A stretch of 64,000 nt of DNA from Pseudolabrys sp. GTDB taxonomy: Bacteria; Pseudomonadota; Alphaproteobacteria; Rhizobiales; Xanthobacteraceae. The notes below the pieces were generated by a model. It was not told the origin of the DNA. It did not search any database and saw only the letters and a list, made by a program, of their open reading frames with translations. The DNA is taken from assembly GCA_017849615.1 (NCBI GenBank), contig JAFIGS010000017.1, positions 248,001 through 312,000 on the forward strand. The letters run 5' to 3'. The translations under genes were made by a program, and so were the position numbers. Numbering within the stretch: position 1 is the first letter of the stretch; each line of letters starts with the position of its first letter. Below are positions 32,384 through 40,741 of this stretch, piece by piece.

Positions 32384-33928
32384 ATGAACGCCGCCCCCGC
32401 AACGACCGCGCTCGATACGACAAAGCCGCTCGCCATCGCCGTACTCGCCATGGGCGGTCAGGGCGGCGGCGTGCTGGTCGACTGGATCGTTTCCCTTTGC
32501 GAGGCCCATGGCTGGGCCGCGCAATCGACCTCGGTGCCCGGCGTCGCGCAGCGCACCGGCGCCACGATCTATTACATCGAGGCGTTGCCGCTGCCGCCGA
32601 ATGCGCCGCCCGGCCTCAAACCCGTGCTGTCGCTGATGGCCGTACCCGGCGAAGTCGATATCGTCATCGGCGCCGAGTTCATGGAAGCCGGCCGCGCCAT
32701 CCAGCGCGGGCTGGTGACACCCGACCGCACCACGCTGATCGCCTCGTCGCACCGCGCCTATGCCGTTGTGGAAAAGCAGACGCCCGGCGACGGCATCGGC
32801 GATGCCGCCACCATGCTCAAGGCGGCCGAAGCCACCGCCAAGAAGCTCGTCGCCTTCGACATGGCAGCCGTCGGCGACAAGACCGGCAGCGCCATCTCAG
32901 CCGTATTGTTCGGCGCGCTGGCCGGGGCCGACGCCCTGCCCTTCGCGCGCGAAGCCTATGAAGCGACTATCCGCGCCGCCGGCGTTGGCGTCGAGCCGAG
33001 CCTGCGCGGCTTCGCCGCCGGCTACGAGCGCGCCAAGGCCGGGCCACCGCTCGAGATCACGCCGCCGCCGAAGAAGACCGTCGCCGCGCCGAATGCACCG
33101 CAAGGCGACTACGCCAAGCTTATCGCCCGGGCGCAGACCGAATTTCCGGCCGAGACGCAGGCGATGCTCGCTGCCGGGCTACAGCGCGTCGTCGATTTCC
33201 AGGACGTGGCCTATGGCGGCGAATATCTTGACCTCGTCAAAGGCATCCTCGCCCTGGATCGCGTCGACCGTGGCCACGCTCTGACGGCGGCGGCCACCAA
33301 ATACATCGCCGTCGCCATGGCCTATGACGACGTCTATCGCGTTGCCGACCTGAAAACGCGCGCCAGCCGCTTCGAGCGCGTGCGCAAGGAAGTCGGCGTC
33401 GCACCGGATCAGCTCGTCTACACCACCGAGTTCATGCATCCGCGCATGGACGAAGTCGCCGGCTCGCTGCCGAAGGCGCTCGGCCACTTCATCGAAGTAC
33501 GCCCCGGTCTTTTCAAGGCGCTCGACAAATTCGTCAATCGCGGCCGCCGCGTGCGCACCGGCACCATTCGCTGGTTCCTGATGCTGTACATTCTCGGCGG
33601 GCTGAAGCGCTTCCGCCGCGGCACGTTGCGTCACGCCAACGAAGTGGTGCATCGCGATGCCTGGCTGGCGCGGGTGCGGGACGCCGCGGCGAAAGACTAC
33701 GACCTCGCCGTCGAGCTTCTCAACAATCGCCGTCTGGTCAAAGGCTATTCCGACACCCATACGCGCGGGCTGTCGAAGTTCGACCGCGTCATGACCGCCG
33801 CCAATAAGCTCGAGGGCCGGCCCGACGCCGCCGAATGGGTGCGCCGCCTGCGTGAGGCCGCGCTCAAGGATGAGGAAGGCGTGGCGCTCGACGGTGCGCT
33901 CAAGACCGTCGACAGCTTCCTGCACTAG
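32384..33928 (+). CDS. iorB: Indolepyruvate oxidoreductase beta subunit fused to a DUF6537-type domain
   Basis: About 514 residues. Residues ~15-210 are the gamma/beta domain of 2-oxoacid:ferredoxin oxidoreductases (LAMGGQGGGVLVDWI, TSVPGVAQRTGATIYYIE); the C-terminal ~280 residues (PAETQAMLAAGLQRVVDFQD, YGGEYLD, FRRGTLRHANEVVHRDAWL) match the extra domain found on IorB of aerobic bacteria. Free-standing IorB is only ~200 residues. ATG 32384 was chosen 10 bp after the IorA stop over an ATG inside IorA. It converges with the SDR gene, 3 bp apart. Confidence 0.87.
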   Translation: MNAAPATTALDTTKPLAIAVLAMGGQGGGVLVDWIVSLCEAHGWAAQSTSVPGVAQRTGATIYYIEALPLPPNAPPGLKPVLSLMAVPGEVDIVIGAEFMEAGRAIQRGLVTPDRTTLIASSHRAYAVVEKQTPGDGIGDAATMLKAAEATAKKLVAFDMAAVGDKTGSAISAVLFGALAGADALPFAREAYEATIRAAGVGVEPSLRGFAAGYERAKAGPPLEITPPPKKTVAAPNAPQGDYAKLIARAQTEFPAETQAMLAAGLQRVVDFQDVAYGGEYLDLVKGILALDRVDRGHALTAAATKYIAVAMAYDDVYRVADLKTRASRFERVRKEVGVAPDQLVYTTEFMHPRMDEVAGSLPKALGHFIEVRPGLFKALDKFVNRGRRVRTGTIRWFLMLYILGGLKRFRRGTLRHANEVVHRDAWLARVRDAAAKDYDLAVELLNNRRLVKGYSDTHTRGLSKFDRVMTAANKLEGRPDAAEWVRRLREAALKDEEGVALDGALKTVDSFLH

Positions 33929-33931
33929 CCG

Positions 33932-34660
33932 TCAAATCACGATCGAGCCGACGCTCGAGCCGCCGCAGACGAACAAGGTCTGCCCGGTGACGAACGAGTT
34001 CGCCGGATCGGCGAAGAACAGAACGGCGCGGGCGACGTCGTCGCTGCGGCCGAGCCGCTTCACCGGGATCGCCGCCGCCAGACTCTGCTCGCGCGGATCG
34101 CCGACCGGGATGACGCCACGAAACATCTCGGTGTCGCCGATCGGTCCCGGCGCCACCGCGTTGACGGTGATGCCGGCTGGCGCCAGTTCCAGCGCCCAGC
34201 TCCGCACCAGGCCGACGACGCCGGCCTTGGTCGAGCCGTAAGCCGTGCGGTTGGCGAGGCCCAGCGCGCCGCGCGTTGACATCAGCACGATGCGGCCAAA
34301 AGCGCGCTCTTTCATGCCGGGCAGCACCGCTTGCGTGATGGTGAGCGCCGCGCCGAGGTGAAGCTGCGTCAGCGCCTGCAGATCCTCGATCTTGGTCTGT
34401 TCGATGCTCGCCGGCCGAATGGTGCCGGCATTGTGCACGACATGTGTCACGGCGAAGCGTTTCGCGACATCGGCGGCGGCCTGCGCTACCGCGTTGTTGT
34501 CCAGCAAATCGACCTCGACGCCGTGGAGTTTTGCAGCAGCATCCTTCGGCTTCTGCCGATCGAACACGACGACCTCATAGCCCGCGCCGAGCAGTTGCCG
34601 CGCGATCTCGGCGCCGATGCCGGATGCGCCGCCGGTGACGATAGCGGTGTTGCCGCTCAT
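33932..34660 (-). CDS. Short-chain dehydrogenase/reductase
   Basis: A 242-residue classical SDR with NAD(P) motif TGGASGIGAE, NAG (VVHNAGTIRPA), catalytic Ser (RIVLMSTRGALG) and YGSTK, then APGPIGDTEMF. All catalytic residues are intact, unlike the SDR domain two genes upstream. ATG 34660 overlaps the cyclase stop by ATGA; earlier in-frame codons are antisense to the cyclase. It is the last gene of the Rieske operon and probably oxidises a pathway alcohol. Confidence 0.88.
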   Translation of the reverse strand: MSGNTAIVTGGASGIGAEIARQLLGAGYEVVVFDRQKPKDAAAKLHGVEVDLLDNNAVAQAAADVAKRFAVTHVVHNAGTIRPASIEQTKIEDLQALTQLHLGAALTITQAVLPGMKERAFGRIVLMSTRGALGLANRTAYGSTKAGVVGLVRSWALELAPAGITVNAVAPGPIGDTEMFRGVIPVGDPREQSLAAAIPVKRLGRSDDVARAVLFFADPANSFVTGQTLFVCGGSSVGSIVI

Positions 34661-35448
34661 GCCGCCTCCACCAGCGCCAGCACGCGCAGCGGACTGCCCG
34701 AGCCGTTCTTGATCTTGAGCGGCGCCGAGAAGATCACCGCGCCCTTCGGCGGCAGTTGATCGAGATTGGTCAAGCACTGCAAACCGAAGCGGCCCTTGCC
34801 GTGCATATAGAAGTGCGCCGGGAACGGCGGATTGAAGTGATGGCCCTGGCCGTGATCGGTGCCGATGGTCTCGGTGCCAAAGCCGTGCACGTCGCGCTCT
34901 TCCACCAGCCACTTCACCGCTTCGGGCACCGGGCCCGGCGTATGCGCGCCATCCTCGCGCATGCCGGCATATTCGGCATAAGACTTCTTCGACCAGTCGG
35001 TGCGCAGCAGCACCCACTCTCCGGCGCCGATGCGGCCGTGCTTCTTCTCCCAGGCTTCGAGAAACGGCACGGTCAATTCGAAGTCGGCATTGACCGCGCT
35101 CTCGGCCGAGCAATCCACCACATTGGCCGGCGCGATGAACTTGCGCGGATCGATGGTGTCGACGGCGTTGTTCGGCAGATCCTTGCCGGAGATCCAGTGG
35201 ATCGGCGCATCGAAATGCGTGCCGGCGTGTTCGGACACCGAGAAGTTGTTCCAGTACCAGGCCGGCCCGCGCTCGTCGTAGCGCGAGATTTCCTCGAGGC
35301 GGAACGGCGCCGCCTGCCCGAATTCAGGCGGCAGCACGATGGTCGGGAATTCCTGGGTCAATGTCTGCGTGAGATCGACCACCTTGATCGCACCGGACGC
35401 AACGCGCTGCGCCATGCCGAGAAGGTCGGAAGCCGGAGTGGTCGCCAT
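34657..35448 (-). CDS. Cyclase/kynurenine formamidase-like metal hydrolase
   Basis: A 263-residue member of the cyclase family. The metal motif HAGTHFDAPIHW (HxGTHxDxPxH) is clear, with GTETIGTDHGQGH near the C-terminal metal-binding end and FYMHGKGRFGLQCLTNLDQL. Family members hydrolyse N-formylkynurenine, isatin or lactone/amide bonds. Its position among Rieske oxygenase and CoA-thioester genes suggests it opens a ring or ester made by the oxygenase; the substrate is unknown. GGAGGACAGC lies at the expected ribosome binding distance on the minus strand. Confidence 0.85.
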   Translation of the reverse strand: MATTPASDLLGMAQRVASGAIKVVDLTQTLTQEFPTIVLPPEFGQAAPFRLEEISRYDERGPAWYWNNFSVSEHAGTHFDAPIHWISGKDLPNNAVDTIDPRKFIAPANVVDCSAESAVNADFELTVPFLEAWEKKHGRIGAGEWVLLRTDWSKKSYAEYAGMREDGAHTPGPVPEAVKWLVEERDVHGFGTETIGTDHGQGHHFNPPFPAHFYMHGKGRFGLQCLTNLDQLPPKGAVIFSAPLKIKNGSGSPLRVLALVEAA

Positions 35449-35457
35449 GCTGTCCTC

Positions 35458-36699
35458 CTATCCTGCTAGTTCGCGCTCGAGCGCCTTCGGATTGGCGGCG
35501 AGTCGTGCGCGAACATCCTCGGCGATATCGCCGACGAACACATCCTCCAGGCCGCGCTGCAGCGCCTGCACCACGGCCTTCGCCAACGCCGCCGGCGTCA
35601 CCTTCGGCGGCGGTACGATCTGGAACCATTCGGTGTCGAGCGGGCCGAAGAACACGTTCATCACGCGCACGCCGCCGGAACGCAATTCGGCGCGCAGGCA
35701 TTGCGCGGCCGACAGCGAGGCCGCCTCCGCCGCCGAATAGGCGCCGTATTGCGGCCAGTTCATCAGCGCATGCACCGACAACAGGTTGACGAAGGCCGTC
35801 GCCGAGTTGACGCCGTCGGCGCCGCGGCCGCGCATCGCCGGACCGAAGGCCTGCGCCAGGCGCATCAGGCCCAGGTAACGCACGTCCATCTCCTCGCGCG
35901 CCACCGTGACGCCGTGTCGCTGCATGATACCGCCGGCGCGAATGTGCTCGGCGGTGTTGACGACGATGTCGATGCGGCCGCCATTCTGCTCGGCCTGCTC
36001 GGTCACGGACTCAGAGTCGGTGACGTCGAGCGGCACGATCTCGACGCGTTCGATCTTCCTCAGCTCGTCCTGTCCGGGAAACGGCTTCCACGGATCGGCG
36101 ATGCCGACGAAAACGATGTTGCAGCCGGCGTCCGAAAAAGCCCTGGCCATCGCCTGCCCGACCGGCGTGCGGCCGTCGGTGATCAGGACACGGCGGAACT
36201 TCGGATCGCAGGTCATTTCGCGCAGATGCGGATCGTCGGCCATGTTGGGTGTGTCTTTCTCCGGCAGCGCAATCATCACCGGCGCGCCGCCTTTGTCGAG
36301 CTTGAGATCGAGACGGACGCGCTGGCCTTCCAGCACGTCGCCATGGATGTGCGACAGAATGACCGGGCCGGCATCGAGTTTGGTCAGGCCCACGCGCCAG
36401 GGCGTGCGCTCGCGAAAGTAAGGATCGGTCGAGGTCCGGATCGTGGTCTCGGCGAGCAGCGTACCGCGATTGTCGACCGTCTTGAAGGGCAGGCGCTCCG
36501 ACAGGCATGTCGGGCAGGCGTCGCGCGGCGGATAGAACACCGTGCTGCAATCGTCGCAGGTCTGCAGTTCGAAACGACCCGCCGCCGCCGCCTTGGTCAG
36601 CCCATGCGCCGTGCGGCTGCGGATCGACTGCGGATAAAGCGGCTGCTGGGTGCGCTTGAGCGGGTCCTTGCGCCTGGGGCGTTTGAGCGGCTCGGTCAT
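35458..36699 (-). CDS. DUF35 Zn-ribbon/OB-fold protein fused to an SDR domain
   Basis: A 413-residue fusion. Residues ~40-160 are a DUF35 unit: zinc ribbon C48, C51, C62, C65 (CDDCSTVFYPPRDACPTC) and an OB fold (GTLLAETTIRTSTDPYF, VILSHIHGD). Residues ~168-413 are an SDR domain with TDGRTPVGQ as the nucleotide loop, S308 and Y321, but the catalytic Lys is E325 (YSAAEAAS). DUF35 proteins are partners of thiolase-fold enzymes, as in Ltp2-ChsH2, and this gene overlaps the thiolase-fold gene by ATGA. The SDR half may be a dead structural domain or may bind a ligand without dehydrogenase activity. Confidence 0.85.
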   Translation of the reverse strand: MTEPLKRPRRKDPLKRTQQPLYPQSIRSRTAHGLTKAAAAGRFELQTCDDCSTVFYPPRDACPTCLSERLPFKTVDNRGTLLAETTIRTSTDPYFRERTPWRVGLTKLDAGPVILSHIHGDVLEGQRVRLDLKLDKGGAPVMIALPEKDTPNMADDPHLREMTCDPKFRRVLITDGRTPVGQAMARAFSDAGCNIVFVGIADPWKPFPGQDELRKIERVEIVPLDVTDSESVTEQAEQNGGRIDIVVNTAEHIRAGGIMQRHGVTVAREEMDVRYLGLMRLAQAFGPAMRGRGADGVNSATAFVNLLSVHALMNWPQYGAYSAAEAASLSAAQCLRAELRSGGVRVMNVFFGPLDTEWFQIVPPPKVTPAALAKAVVQALQRGLEDVFVGDIAEDVRARLAANPKALERELAG

Positions 36700-37889
36700 G
36701 ACGCCCTCGCCAGCACGGCGGCGCCCGACGACAGGCCTCGGTCATAATTGATCATGCCGAAGCCGGAGACGACGGCGATCTTCGCGTCCTTCACCGGCTT
36801 GCCGATCGGCTGGTCGGTCAATTGCCGCATCGCTTCGGTGATGCCGAGGTGGCCGCCGGCGGCGCCCGCCTGCCCGGTCGACAGTTGTCCGCCCGAGGTG
36901 TTGTGCGGGAACGTGCCGTCGGTGGTGAAGGTGTGCTGGCGGATGAAGTCCTTGCCCTCGCCCTTGTTGCAGAAGCCGAGATCCTCGAACTGCATGGTAA
37001 TGATCACCGGATAATCATCGTAGGTCTGCAACAGATCGACGTCATCGGGCTTCACGCCGGCCATCTGCCACAGGTCATCGACATCCACCGCCCAGCCGCC
37101 GCGCACCTGGATCGGGTCATCGGCAAAGGCATTGTGGCGCTCGATGGTGGACAGCAACTTCACCGCGGGCAGCCTGAGCGACTTGGCCACGTCCTCACGG
37201 CAGACCAGGAACGCCTCGGCGCCGGCACACGGCATGACGCAGTCGAACAGATGCAGCGGATCGGAAATCGGCCGCGCCTTCATGTATGCGTCCAGCGTCA
37301 GCTTCTTCTTCATCATGGCGAACGGGATCGACAGCGCGTTGTCCCGTTGCGCAACGCAGATCTTGCCGAAATCCTCGCGCGTCACGCCATATTTGTTCAT
37401 GTAGTTCTTGGTGATCAGCGCGAAGGAGGCATTGGCGCCGCCGGAGCCGTAAGGATAGACCGCATCCTGCGCGAAGCGTGAGAACGACGACAAGGTCTTG
37501 CGGAAGGAATCGACGTGGTTGGTGTCGCCGGCGACCACGGTGACGAACTGCGCATCGCCATTCTGCACCGCGCGCGCGGCACGGCGCAGGCCGACCACGC
37601 CGCTCACCCCGCCCATCGGCACATGATCGAGCCAGCGCGGCGACAGGCCAAGATGCTGCGTCATGCCGACGGCGCTGTCGGCGCCGGTGGTGAAGCTCGA
37701 CAGCACCAGGCCGTCGATATCCTTCGGCGCGATGCCGGCCGTCTTCGTCAGTTGATGCAGCGCGCGGCCGATCCACCAATGCGCGGTGTCGGTCGAATAA
37801 CGCACATAAGGCACCGTCACCGGCGCGCAGACGACGACGTTGTCATAGGGAAGACGGGCGTTTCCTTGTGGGTCCTTCAAAGCACCCAT
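36696..37889 (-). CDS. Thiolase-fold protein without catalytic Cys/His; candidate acyl-CoA retro-aldolase
   Basis: A 397-residue thiolase-superfamily (SCP-x/lipid-transfer type) protein. The nucleophile-loop CASG reads GVSG (94-97), so Cys is absent, and the C-terminal GHPxGA motif reads GQAGAA (339-344), so His is absent; NTSGGQLSTG and LLQTYDDYPVIITMQ (Tyr290) remain. This pattern, with a DUF35 partner, is that of Ltp2-type aldolases that cleave 3-hydroxyacyl-CoA-like substrates, so claisen-type thiolysis is unlikely. ATG 37889 overlaps the oxygenase beta-subunit stop. An inactive or structural role remains possible. Confidence 0.82.
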   Translation of the reverse strand: MGALKDPQGNARLPYDNVVVCAPVTVPYVRYSTDTAHWWIGRALHQLTKTAGIAPKDIDGLVLSSFTTGADSAVGMTQHLGLSPRWLDHVPMGGVSGVVGLRRAARAVQNGDAQFVTVVAGDTNHVDSFRKTLSSFSRFAQDAVYPYGSGGANASFALITKNYMNKYGVTREDFGKICVAQRDNALSIPFAMMKKKLTLDAYMKARPISDPLHLFDCVMPCAGAEAFLVCREDVAKSLRLPAVKLLSTIERHNAFADDPIQVRGGWAVDVDDLWQMAGVKPDDVDLLQTYDDYPVIITMQFEDLGFCNKGEGKDFIRQHTFTTDGTFPHNTSGGQLSTGQAGAAGGHLGITEAMRQLTDQPIGKPVKDAKIAVVSGFGMINYDRGLSSGAAVLARAS

Positions 37890-38371
37890 CACATGAACAA
37901 CTGGATGTTGCCGAAGGCCGCCTCGCAATTGACGAGGTCGACGCGCTTCAGCTTGATCTTCAGCACGCCGTCGACCAGGACCAGCGTATGCGTGGCCCAG
38001 GCGGCGTAAAGCTGCTGCTCGTCCTGGCGGGTTTCGATGTAGTGCATCGGCGTCCAGGTGACGTATTCGCCCTTGGCGTCGTCGCGGCCGTCGATCTGCG
38101 GCGTCTGCAGAACGTGGTGGCAGCGGCTCTTCGGCTTCTGCGAGAAGGTACGGTTGCCCTTGAGCCGCTCGACGCGGATCTGCAGCAGCAGCTTGTCCTC
38201 GTACATCAGCGAGCCGACCAGCTTGGGATCGGTCTGGCCCCACTCCAGCGGCATCCAGTAATAGGAGTCGTCGGTGTACAGGGCGAGCCACTCCTCGAAG
38301 CGGTGCTGGTCGAGCAGCCTCGCCTCGTGGATGACGAAATCGATGATCTCTTTGTCGGTCGGGCTGGTCAT
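37889..38371 (-). CDS. Aromatic-ring-hydroxylating dioxygenase beta subunit
   Basis: A 160-residue small subunit of a Rieske oxygenase (NTF2-like fold): IIDFVIHEARLLDQHRFEEW, LALYTDDSYYWMPLEW and the C-terminal KLKRVDLVNCEAAFGNIQLF are characteristic. It has no cofactor and shapes the hexamer. It lies 10 bp after the alpha-subunit gene and overlaps the thiolase-like gene by ATGA. Confidence 0.9.
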   Translation of the reverse strand: MTSPTDKEIIDFVIHEARLLDQHRFEEWLALYTDDSYYWMPLEWGQTDPKLVGSLMYEDKLLLQIRVERLKGNRTFSQKPKSRCHHVLQTPQIDGRDDAKGEYVTWTPMHYIETRQDEQQLYAAWATHTLVLVDGVLKIKLKRVDLVNCEAAFGNIQLFM

Positions 38372-38381
38372 GCGCGCCTGC

Positions 38382-39695
38382 TTACATCGACATCGTCATG
38401 AATTTTTGCCAGGCGTGGAACTGGTTGCGCATCTGCCATTCCGTCGTGCCATTGGTCTCGGCGGTCACATCGACCGGCTCGTTCGGATCGTAGAGCCGCT
38501 GCACATTGACCCACTGATTGGCGTCGACATGCAGGCCCTCCTGGGCGCGCTCGTACATCTCCAGATCGTCATGGCCGACCACCGAAGTCGGCGCGTTGAT
38601 CAGGCGGTTATACATCTGCGTGCGCTCGAGCAGCACATCCGGCGCATCGACCAGCCGGAACGTCCAGGATTCCACCAGTGTCTTGTCCGGCCCCAGCGGC
38701 TTGAACAGGCGGATGAGCTGGATCGGCCCCTTGATCATCAGGTTCGGGAAATACACGGTGTTGTGGCGGTTTTCGCCGAGGATATGCCTGGCGCGGTCCT
38801 CGCCATAGGCCGCCACCATCTTCTCGAAATAGCCCGGGATCGCCGAGTAGTCCGAGTGAATCGAGTGATGCACGCCGGTATGGCCATGGCCGTTCGGCCA
38901 GACGCGGATGCCCATGTTCTCGAAGAACTCGTAGGGGCTCATGAACGGCGCGAAGATCTCCACCGCCATCGGCTTCTTGGTGCCCGGCGGCGCGTTCTTC
39001 CAGACATTGACTGCCGTGCCGGCCGAAGATTCGTGCGCGACCATCGGATGGCAGGTGTCGGTCTGGTTCTCGACCAGCATTTTCCAATTGCAGTTGTGCA
39101 TGTAGCGCAGCGGGCCGCCGGCCACTTCCAGCCTCCCCACGGGCGAGCGGTCGATCATGTTGTCGAAGCTCGACAGGCTCTCGCCGAAGAATTCCTCGAA
39201 GCCCAGGCCGACATCGTTGACCTTGGCGAAGACGAAGCCGCGATAATTACGGACGTGCCGCACCGGCGCCATGCCCTGTCCGGCATGGCTCTGCTCGAGG
39301 CCGGTGTTCTCGTAGCCCTTCTTCAGCGGGATCGCGAGCAGCGAGCCGTCGGTCTTGAAGCTCCAGGCGTGATACGGGCAGCGGAAGAACTTGCCGGTAT
39401 TGCCGCAGGTCTCCGTGGTGATGCGCGTGCCCTTGTGCGGGCAGCGGTTGAACAACACCTTCACCGAATTATCGGTGTGGCGCACCATCAGCACCGGCTG
39501 CAGGCCGATCGTGGTGCCAAAATAGTCGCCGGGGTTCGGCACCTGGCTGTCATGGCCGATATAGACCCAGGTATTGGCGAACAGATGCTCCATCTCGAGC
39601 TGGAACACCTCGTCGTCGATATAGACGTCGCGGTGCACTTCGGCCGGACGCACCAGGTTACGGACTGCTTCGACGTTGTCGCGGTATCTCGCCAT
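38382..39695 (-). CDS. Rieske non-heme iron oxygenase alpha subunit
   Basis: A 437-residue catalytic subunit. The Rieske 2Fe-2S ligands are C85, H87 (CPHKGT), C106 and H109 (CPYHAWSF). The mononuclear iron site is NWKMLVENQTDTCHPMVAH, with bridging D213 and iron ligands H216 and H221; the third ligand Asp should be in the C-terminal third. Length and the separate beta subunit place it among two-component dioxygenases of the benzoate/salicylate type. It should hydroxylate or demethylate an aromatic acid, receiving electrons from the reductase encoded just upstream. Confidence 0.92.
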   Translation of the reverse strand: MARYRDNVEAVRNLVRPAEVHRDVYIDDEVFQLEMEHLFANTWVYIGHDSQVPNPGDYFGTTIGLQPVLMVRHTDNSVKVLFNRCPHKGTRITTETCGNTGKFFRCPYHAWSFKTDGSLLAIPLKKGYENTGLEQSHAGQGMAPVRHVRNYRGFVFAKVNDVGLGFEEFFGESLSSFDNMIDRSPVGRLEVAGGPLRYMHNCNWKMLVENQTDTCHPMVAHESSAGTAVNVWKNAPPGTKKPMAVEIFAPFMSPYEFFENMGIRVWPNGHGHTGVHHSIHSDYSAIPGYFEKMVAAYGEDRARHILGENRHNTVYFPNLMIKGPIQLIRLFKPLGPDKTLVESWTFRLVDAPDVLLERTQMYNRLINAPTSVVGHDDLEMYERAQEGLHVDANQWVNVQRLYDPNEPVDVTAETNGTTEWQMRNQFHAWQKFMTMSM

Positions 39696-39716
39696 CGTCC
39701 TACTCCGTTTCCGCCG

Positions 39717-40685
39717 TCACAGATCGAGAACCAGACGCGGGCTCTTCGAGCGTGACACGCAAATCTGCATCTTTTTCCCCTCGGCCTTTTCGGCATCGGT
39801 GAGGATGTAGTCGCGGTGGTCCGGCACGCCCTCGATCACGTCCACCTGGCAGATGCCGCAATCGCCGCGCTTGCAGTCGTGCAGCGGATCCTTGCCGGCG
39901 TCGATCAGCACGTCGAGGATGGTTTTATCGGGGGGAATTAGAAAACTTTCGCCCGTACTTTTCAAGACGACCTCGAACGCCCCGTCGCCGGCGACCGGCG
40001 CCGCCGCGGTGAACAGTTCAAAGCGCAGCCGGCCGTTCTCCCAGCCCAGTTCCTTGGCCGCGGCGATGGCGGTATCGATCATCGCGCGCGGGCCGCAGCA
40101 ATAGACCGGCTCATTGCCGCTCAAGGACGCCATCAGGCCGCGGATGTCGAACACCTTACCCGCCGCGTCGTCGATATGCAGCGCAAGCCTGTCGCCGCAC
40201 AAGGCCTCCAGCTCCTTGATGAAGGCGAGCTGTTCGCGCGAGCGCCCGGCGTAATAGAGCCGGTATGGCCGCTTGTCGGTGGTCAGCGCAGCCGCCATCG
40301 AGGCAATCGGCGTAATGCCGATACCGCCGGCGATCAGCACCACCGCTTCGCTGCCCGGATTGAGCGGAAAATTGTTGGACGGCGCCAGCACCTCGACGCT
40401 GTCGCCGGATTTGAGCGCATGCATGAAGCGCGAGCCGCCCTGGCTCGGGTCTTCGAGCCGGATGCCGAGGCTGTAGGCCGTCGGCCGCGTCGTCGCCTGC
40501 GCGTCGTCGCGCAGATTGATCAGCGAATAGGAGCGGTCGTCGCCGCCGGGCAGCTTGATGCGGATATGCGCGCCGGGCTGCCATGACGGCAGCGGCTCGC
40601 CATGCGGCCGCGCCAGGACAACCGCGCGAACCAGCGGCGTTTCGGACCGCACCTCGGTCACGGTCAATGTCAGGGTTTCGGCCAT
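39717..40685 (-). CDS. Phthalate-dioxygenase-reductase-type oxidoreductase
   Basis: A 322-residue single-chain reductase: N-terminal flavin domain (HIRIKLPGGDDRSYSLINL), NAD domain (VVLIAGGIGITPIASMAAAL, RLYYAGRSREQLAF, EPVYCCGPRAMIDTAI), C-terminal plant-type 2Fe-2S (LHDCKRGDCGICQVDVI, then MQICVSRS). It passes electrons from NAD(P)H to the Rieske oxygenase. It is the first gene of the operon; its ATG lies only 5 bases downstream of a perfect 24-bp palindrome and has no visible Shine-Dalgarno sequence. Confidence 0.92.
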   Translation of the reverse strand: MAETLTLTVTEVRSETPLVRAVVLARPHGEPLPSWQPGAHIRIKLPGGDDRSYSLINLRDDAQATTRPTAYSLGIRLEDPSQGGSRFMHALKSGDSVEVLAPSNNFPLNPGSEAVVLIAGGIGITPIASMAAALTTDKRPYRLYYAGRSREQLAFIKELEALCGDRLALHIDDAAGKVFDIRGLMASLSGNEPVYCCGPRAMIDTAIAAAKELGWENGRLRFELFTAAAPVAGDGAFEVVLKSTGESFLIPPDKTILDVLIDAGKDPLHDCKRGDCGICQVDVIEGVPDHRDYILTDAEKAEGKKMQICVSRSKSPRLVLDL

Positions 40686-40690
40686 GTGCG

Positions 40691-40714
40691 GATTATTTTA
40701 GGTCTAAAATAATC
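40691..40714. promoter_or_regulatory. Shared palindromic operator, site 2 (Rieske operon promoter)
   Basis: Perfect 24-bp palindrome with the 18-bp core TATTTTAGGTCTAAAATA (40694-40711). On the minus strand, TTGCCA, 18 nt, TAAAAT forms a plausible -35/-10 promoter whose -10 is inside the palindrome, so a bound repressor would block polymerase. The ATG of the reductase gene starts 5 bases further on. It is also 27 bp beyond the stop of the racemase-fold gene. Confidence 0.75.
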
Positions 40715-40741
40715 TGCTTGGCAACGCCCCGGCCCCTTCTT

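Noticed and set aside
39930-39965. AT-rich patch resembling the shared palindrome
   Set aside because: It lies within the reductase coding sequence and does not form the 8+2+8 inverted repeat.
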